DNA of 64,000 bases from Avibacterium avium (GTDB lineage Bacteria > Pseudomonadota > Gammaproteobacteria > Enterobacterales > Pasteurellaceae), in NCBI RefSeq assembly GCF_900454535.1, contig NZ_UGSP01000001.1:1175501-1239500 (forward strand), given 5' to 3'. Positions 60,020 through 64,000 of this stretch are shown piece after piece. Made by a program: the position numbers and the translations under genes. Within the stretch, counting starts at the first letter, position 1, and each line of letters opens with the position of its first letter. The notes under the pieces are model-generated. The model had not been told where the DNA came from and did no database searches. It was given only the letters and a program-made list of their open reading frames with translations.

Positions 60020-60733
60020 ATGACTAAAAAAAGTATCGGAAAATCAAAGCGTCCTATATTCATTCCAGATAGAGAAAATATTGGCGTAATAGAAAAAAAT
60101 ATTGAATTTGATTGGCATATGGGGATGAGCTCAGAAGTTAGAAGACGTTCTATACATAGCTTACATAATGAGGCGAAAAAATATGGCTATAAAAAAATAT
60201 TAGAGGCTTCAAGTAAATCTGAACAAGAAATTGGTATTCAATTAAGTGCATTTTTTCTCAGAAATATTAAGGGGTATCCTGTTGAAAATCTCTTTCAGAG
60301 TAGCAAAGTATTTGAAAATGGAGGGCCATACAGAGATTTATTAACAGTTACACCAAGGGAAGCTAAAAAAGATCGAAGATTAAAAGAGAGTGGAAATCTA
60401 ATTAATTTTACTTTCAATGGAAAAGATTACCCTCTTGAACCTAAAAGCTTATTTTATGATTGGTTGTATCTTAATGTTTTATTTTCTGATAGAAATGTAG
60501 AGTTAAGGGATTCATTATTCGATCAAAAATTTGATGCTTTTACAGATATTGAATTTAATCCTGATAAATCTTTCAGTTGTCAAGCAAGAACATTGGCTCT
60601 ATGTGTTTCTCTTTATGAAAATGAAAGTGTAAAAGATTTTATCCAAGATCCTGTAGGTTTTTCAACAGAGTTTAAATTATACAGAACAGGGAATTCTATT
60701 TCTAAAGAAAATAAGAATCTCACACTTTTTTAA
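60020..60733 (+). CDS. DarT1-associated NADAR-domain antitoxin
   Basis: 237 residues from the ATG at 60020 (AGAGG upstream). The NADAR-type segment E89-N-L-F92-Q93-S-S-K96 (YPVENLFQSSKVF) corresponds to the ExxFQxxK motif of NADAR enzymes such as YbiA. It is followed by GGPYRDLLTVTPREAKKDRRL, LEPKSLFYDWLY and DAFTDIEFNP, which I recognise as the DarT1-associated NADAR antitoxin family. Such proteins remove ADP-ribose from guanine. Located immediately after the DarT-like gene, so toxin first, antitoxin second. Family naming is from memory and needs a profile search. Confidence 0.78.
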   Translation: MTKKSIGKSKRPIFIPDRENIGVIEKNIEFDWHMGMSSEVRRRSIHSLHNEAKKYGYKKILEASSKSEQEIGIQLSAFFLRNIKGYPVENLFQSSKVFENGGPYRDLLTVTPREAKKDRRLKESGNLINFTFNGKDYPLEPKSLFYDWLYLNVLFSDRNVELRDSLFDQKFDAFTDIEFNPDKSFSCQARTLALCVSLYENESVKDFIQDPVGFSTEFKLYRTGNSISKENKNLTLF

Positions 60734-60780
60734 TTTTTATTATTAAAGATGTTATGTAAGTTTATAGTTCACTATAAAAG

Positions 60781-60841
60781 TGAGAGTTTCCCATTTTAAA
60801 TAAGAGTCAGAAAATCAGTCTAAATAAAAAAGAAACTCTCA
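60781..60841 (+). terminator. inverted repeat after the NADAR gene, possible terminator
   Basis: TGAGAGTTTC (60781-60790) and GAAACTCTCA (60832-60841) are perfect complements with a 41-base AT-rich spacer, followed by TATTTTATAATATG. The long spacer makes termination uncertain. Confidence 0.4.
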
Positions 60842-60885
60842 TATTTTATAATATGTTTTCAAATTAATTATTCAACTTGTAGAAA

Positions 60886-61092
60886 TTACTTCTCTCGATT
60901 TTCTAACGTTTCAACAAAACTTTTATCAAAACCAGAGAATAATTCAAGAAAACTTATATCTGTATTAGATTTGGAACAATATAAACTAATATCATCCGTT
61001 TTCTTCTGTGGAATTTCTACGTTACCCATATTTAAATACAGGCTAGAAAGATTTTCCGCGAGGTTATTTGGGATTTTACATATTTTTGTCAT
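60886..61092 (-). CDS. 68-residue protein of unknown function in the island
   Basis: The ATG at 61092 has a very strong AAGGGGGA site (complement of 61102-61109 region) and gives 68 residues starting MTKICKIPNN. No membrane segment; three cysteines or fewer; acidic-to-neutral C-terminal half (LELFSGFDKSFVETLENREK). It matches no family I know. Convergent with the NADAR gene and divergent from the truncated HigA-like frame 54 bases away. Could be an additional small toxin, antitoxin or decayed gene. Confidence 0.5.
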   Translation of the reverse strand: MTKICKIPNNLAENLSSLYLNMGNVEIPQKKTDDISLYCSKSNTDISFLELFSGFDKSFVETLENREK

Positions 61093-61146
61093 TATAGAAT
61101 TCCCCCTTATTATGCAATCTATTTCAACTATTGGTAAGGATAAAAT

Positions 61147-61338
61147 ATGAATGTTAAACCTATTAAAACTGAACAAGATTATCAACAAGCGTTAGCAAAA
61201 ATTGAGCCATTTTTTGACAAAGATATATTAAGTGAACAAGAAATGGATTATTTCAATATTATGCTTACTTTAATTGAGAAATATGAAGCAGAGCATTATC
61301 CTATTGATTTAAGCGATTTCACCAAAACCAAAGGCTAA
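61147..61338 (+). pseudogene. truncated HigA-like antitoxin N-terminus
   Basis: 63 residues: MNVKPIKTEQDYQQALAKIE, LIEKYEAEHYPIDLSD. This is the N-terminal part of HigA-type antitoxins (usually IRPIKTEADYEAAL, LVEAYEDKHYPI), but the frame ends where the helix-turn-helix domain should begin, and no higB-like gene is next to it. AAGGA lies a few bases before the ATG, so a short product may still be made. A terminator hairpin overlaps its stop codon. Confidence 0.65.
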
Positions 61339-61358
61339 CCCAGTTAGCCTTTAATTTT
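61331..61358. terminator. terminator between the island and rlmKL
   Basis: AAGGCTAAC (61331-61339) and GTTAGCCTT (61343-61351), loop CCA, followed by TAATTTTTC; A-rich sequence before it could serve rlmKL on the minus strand. Confidence 0.75.
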
Positions 61359-61375
61359 TCTTACGCAATAAATCC

Positions 61376-63517
61376 CTACAACCACTGCACCAACCAACAA
61401 TTATGAATATGCTTATTGCGTTCAAAATCTAGTGGCAAGGTTTTGGCGGAAATTTCTACCGCACTTAGGCCGAGATTGGCGATGCCGTCAAAATCCATTT
61501 TGAATTTTTGTTTATTGTTGGAAAACACGATTGTGCCGTTGGGGCGTAAAATGCGTTTTAAGTGGGTGAATAATTGAATGTGATCGCGTTGCACATCCCA
61601 GCTGTTTTCCATTCGTTTAGAATTGGAAAATGTTGGCGGATCAACGAAAATTAAATCAAATTGGCGGTCGCATTTTTCTAGCCATTGTAGGCAATCGCTT
61701 TGGATTAATTTATGCTGTTTGCCTTCGATGTCATTTAAAATTAAATTTTGTTCTGCCCAGTTGAGATAAGTGTTTGACATATCCACGGTGGTGGTGGATT
61801 TTGCTCCACCTAGTGCGGCGTGAACGGTGGCAGAGCCGGTGTAAGCAAACAAATTCAGGAAATCTTTTCCTTGTGCCATTTCCCCCAGCATTTTGCGGGT
61901 TAAGCGGTGATCCAAAAATAGCCCGGTGTCTAAATAATCGGTTAAATTCACCCAAAGTTTCGCGCCATATTCTTCCACATAGAAATAATCGCCTTTGTTG
62001 GCCAATTTTTCATATTGGTTTGTGCCTTTTTGTTTTTGGCGAACTTTTAGCACCAATTTATTGGTTTCCACGCCTGTTACGGCAAGGGTGGCGGTTACCG
62101 CATCAAGCAAACGCTGACGGGCTTTGTTTTCATCAATATTTTTCGGTGCAGCATATTCTTGCACTACAATATGATCTAAATAGCGATCCACCGCCACGTT
62201 ATATTCAGGCAAATCTGCATCATATAAGCGGTACGCATTAATGCCTTGCTGTTTCGCCCATTTTTCGATTTTCTTACTATTTTTTTGCAAGCGATTAGCA
62301 AAATCCTGTGCTACTTGTGGGCTTTCTGCGGAAAAGTGCGGTTCATTTTGCACCGCACTTTCCATTTGTTGCAAAGGCTTTTCTGCAATCTGATAGTTTT
62401 TCTGTACGCAATCTAGCGGCCCATTTTTCGCTTTAAATTGGCGATGAGAGCGTAAGCGCAAACAATCCAGCAAGGCAGGTTCAGCACTAAAAATAGATGT
62501 ATTCCAACCACCGAATTGCTGTTTTAAGCGTTGCCCAAATACGGAATACAGGGCAATGAGCGCTGGGGTTGTACCTAAGCGTTCACCATAAGGCGGATTA
62601 CAAATTAGCGTGCCTTTTTCTTCCGTTGGATTTTTCAACGCTGCCACATCGCCTTGTTTCCATTGGATTAAATGGGCAACGCCTGCATTTTGTGCATTGC
62701 GTTTGGCTTTTTGTAACACGCGGTGATCTAAATCAAACCCATAAAAATGGGCTTGAAGTTGTGCTGAACCTTGTTTTGCGAGGGAGATAGCTTCCTCTTT
62801 CACTTTTTGCCAAGCCTGCGGATTATGCCCTTTCCAGAAATCAAATCCCCAATGTAAGCGGTGTAGCTGTGGTGCGATTCTCGCTTCCATTTGTGCCGCT
62901 TCAATCAACAATGTGCCTGAACCACACATAGGATCAACTAACGGCGTGCCTTGTTGCCAGCCTGAACGCAATACAATCGCCGCCGCTAAAGTTTCACGCA
63001 AAGGGGCAGCACCTGTGTCTTCACGATAACCACGCAAATGCAAGGCTTCGCCGCTCAAATCTAAAGAAAGAATGAAATCTTCACGGTTTAAATAGGCGTG
63101 AATGCGAATATCGGGATTGTCTTTATCCACGCTCGGGCGGGCTTTGCCTTGCCGTTCAAAATAATCCACGATGCCATCTTTCACACGCATTGCGCCAAAT
63201 TGGGTATGACGAATTTCACGGTTTGTGCCGTTAAAATCCACCAAAAATTGGCAGCGTTCGTCAAAAATATCCAGCCAATTTTGCCCGATGACGGTAGAGT
63301 AAAGATCCAAATCGCTATAAATTTTGCTTTGCACTAATGGCAATAAAATTCGTGAACTGAGCCTTGACCACAACAGCGTGCGGTAAAGGGTTTCTTCATC
63401 GGCTAAATAATGTACGCCCCCTTGCGCAATTTGACATTCTTGTGCGCCAAGTTCGCTGAGTTCGGTTTTTAATAATTCTTCAAAGCCACGGGCGGTGGTG
63501 GCAAATAATTTTTTCAT
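61376..63517 (-). CDS. rlmL: bifunctional 23S rRNA methyltransferase RlmKL
   Basis: Fusion of RlmL (m2G2445) and RlmK (m7G2069). 713 residues from the ATG at 63517 ([16 protein letters not shown]), which matches the family start; a longer frame to 63640 has no support. N-terminal THUMP domain, RlmL domain with [14 protein letters not shown] and [12 protein letters not shown], then a variable linker (about 395-425) and RlmK domain with [18 protein letters not shown] and [12 protein letters not shown]. An inverted uptake pair is embedded in the linker-coding part. Confidence 0.96.
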   Translation of the reverse strand: MKKLFATTARGFEELLKTELSELGAQECQIAQGGVHYLADEETLYRTLLWSRLSSRILLPLVQSKIYSDLDLYSTVIGQNWLDIFDERCQFLVDFNGTNREIRHTQFGAMRVKDGIVDYFERQGKARPSVDKDNPDIRIHAYLNREDFILSLDLSGEALHLRGYREDTGAAPLRETLAAAIVLRSGWQQGTPLVDPMCGSGTLLIEAAQMEARIAPQLHRLHWGFDFWKGHNPQAWQKVKEEAISLAKQGSAQLQAHFYGFDLDHRVLQKAKRNAQNAGVAHLIQWKQGDVAALKNPTEEKGTLICNPPYGERLGTTPALIALYSVFGQRLKQQFGGWNTSIFSAEPALLDCLRLRSHRQFKAKNGPLDCVQKNYQIAEKPLQQMESAVQNEPHFSAESPQVAQDFANRLQKNSKKIEKWAKQQGINAYRLYDADLPEYNVAVDRYLDHIVVQEYAAPKNIDENKARQRLLDAVTATLAVTGVETNKLVLKVRQKQKGTNQYEKLANKGDYFYVEEYGAKLWVNLTDYLDTGLFLDHRLTRKMLGEMAQGKDFLNLFAYTGSATVHAALGGAKSTTTVDMSNTYLNWAEQNLILNDIEGKQHKLIQSDCLQWLEKCDRQFDLIFVDPPTFSNSKRMENSWDVQRDHIQLFTHLKRILRPNGTIVFSNNKQKFKMDFDGIANLGLSAVEISAKTLPLDFERNKHIHNCWLVQWL
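62334..62360. repeat. inverted uptake-sequence pair inside rlmKL
   Basis: AAGTGCGGT (62334-62342) and ACCGCACTT (62352-62360) lie within the coding region and can form a hairpin, yet stay in frame and encode part of the interdomain linker ([14 protein letters not shown]). Confidence 0.85.
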
Positions 63518-63606
63518 TGGCATCTCTTGTGCTTCATCAAAAAGAATGGCGGGATTATAACAGAGCCGTAAAGTGCGGTCGATTTTAATTCGATTTTTAG
63601 GCAAAA

Positions 63607-63634
63607 GAAAGAGCGAACAGTTAATGTTCGCTCT
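63607..63634 (-). terminator. znuA terminator
   Basis: AGAGCGAAC (63610-63618) and GTTCGCTCT (63626-63634); on the minus strand followed by TTCTTTTGCC. Confidence 0.65.
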
Positions 63635-63649
63635 AAACACAAAACACTA

Positions 63650-64000
63650 TTATTTCAAGCAGTTATAATAACTGTCCGAGGTATATTGTAGAAAGTTGGC
63701 GTAAGAATCTTTACCTAAGGCAACGGCATCGCCCATTGGGTCTAAACGCCCTACTTTTACGCCAGTGGATTTATGCAAGGTTTCGATCACTTTTGGGGTG
63801 AATTGTGGCTCGGCAAATAAGCAACCGACTTTATGCTCTTCAATTTCTTCTTTGATATGTGCCAATTTTTTCGCACCTGGGGCAACCAATGGATTAATGG
63901 TAAACGCACCCACTTGGTTTAATCCATAAGCCTCGTTGAAATAGGTATAGGCATCGTGGAATACATAGAAGCCTTTTTTCTGCACTGGAGCGAGCTGTTG
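63650..64000 (-). CDS. znuA: zinc ABC transporter substrate-binding protein ZnuA (3' part)
   Basis: The C-terminal 116 codons of a gene that runs off the window edge. FHDAYTYFNEAYGL carries a metal-ligand histidine, and GAFTINPLVAPGAKKL, VGCLFAEPQFTPKVIE, GRLDPMG and the final YYNCLK match ZnuA. Periplasmic zinc receptor of the ZnuABC importer. Ends at its own hairpin; rlmKL is 130 bases further along on the same strand. Confidence 0.93.
   Translation of the reverse strand, partial: QQLAPVQKKGFYVFHDAYTYFNEAYGLNQVGAFTINPLVAPGAKKLAHIKEEIEEHKVGCLFAEPQFTPKVIETLHKSTGVKVGRLDPMGDAVALGKDSYANFLQYTSDSYYNCLK

Noticed and set aside
58261-61375. Integrase-type island with attachment-site repeats
   Set aside because: No integrase, transposase, tRNA target or flanking direct repeat was seen at the island borders.
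63518-63640. 41-codon N-terminal extension of rlmKL
   Set aside because: The family start [16 protein letters not shown] is at 63517 and the extension is not conserved in RlmKL as known to me.

Overview
The window is chromosomal DNA from a member of the Pasteurellaceae. Forty perfect copies of the Haemophilus-type DNA uptake core AAGTGCGGT or its complement can be counted by eye, many as inverted pairs that form transcription terminators. The gene order comEC-msbA-lpxK-ycaR-kdsB-uvrC, thiM-thiD-thiE, hinT-ycfL-nagZ-rlmC, exbB-exbD-tonB and pxpB-pxpC-pxpA-NRAMP is what I know from Haemophilus influenzae and relatives. A full argC-argB-argH / argE block suggests an arginine prototroph rather than H. 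influenzae itself; I cannot name the genus from sequence alone. No tRNA, rRNA, CRISPR array, insertion sequence or prophage was seen.

Layout. 0-5.4 kb: a 2-Cys peroxiredoxin, a tiny YnhF-type membrane protein, a purR broken by a one-base deletion, ppc, and a small membrane protein. 5.4-9.9 kb: argH, argB, argC and divergent argE around a paired ArgR operator. 10-11.7 kb: exbB-exbD-tonB behind a probable Fur box. 11.8-16.9 kb: purM-purN behind a PurR operator, pyrR, a SurA-like chaperone, rsmA and a pirin. 17-24.9 kb: mltB and an AT-rich, tightly overlapping surface-polysaccharide cluster (pyruvyl transferase, flippase, GT25, polymerase/ligase-like protein, two GT2), with divergent elyC. 24.9-28.5 kb: 5-oxoprolinase genes with an NRAMP-like transporter. 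28.6-33.2 kb: two DUF945 proteins flanking metF. 33.4-39 kb: trhP with a tRNA-like leader hairpin, a candidate small RNA, the hinT-ycfL-nagZ-rlmC-DUF805 operon and a HigBA-type toxin-antitoxin pair. 39.2-45.5 kb: focA-pflB, hel (e(P4) phosphatase), pflA and prfA. 45.6-49.8 kb: HtrA protease and the TPP-riboswitch-controlled thiMDE operon. 49.9-58.3 kb: the competence gene comEC with a CRP-S site, then envelope genes and uvrC. 58.3-61.4 kb: an AT-rich, AGA-codon-rich accessory island. 61.4-64 kb: rlmKL and the 3' part of znuA.

The most unusual region is the island between uvrC and rlmKL. It carries a two-gene unit that I read as a DarT1-type nucleic-acid ADP-ribosyltransferase toxin followed by its NADAR-domain antitoxin, next to a divergent XRE regulator with a coiled-coil tail, an unknown 68-residue protein and a truncated HigA-like antitoxin. 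The DarT-like protein has an additional Asn/Lys-rich linker and a C-terminal poly-isoleucine hydrophobic tail, suggesting membrane tethering. Other points worth attention: a leader hairpin before trhP reproduces the anticodon loop of tRNA-Thr(UGU), a substrate of the encoded enzyme; a promoter-terminator cassette just downstream of trhP occupies the place of the CyaR small RNA in E. coli; and purR is frameshifted although a good PurR operator is kept in front of purMN.
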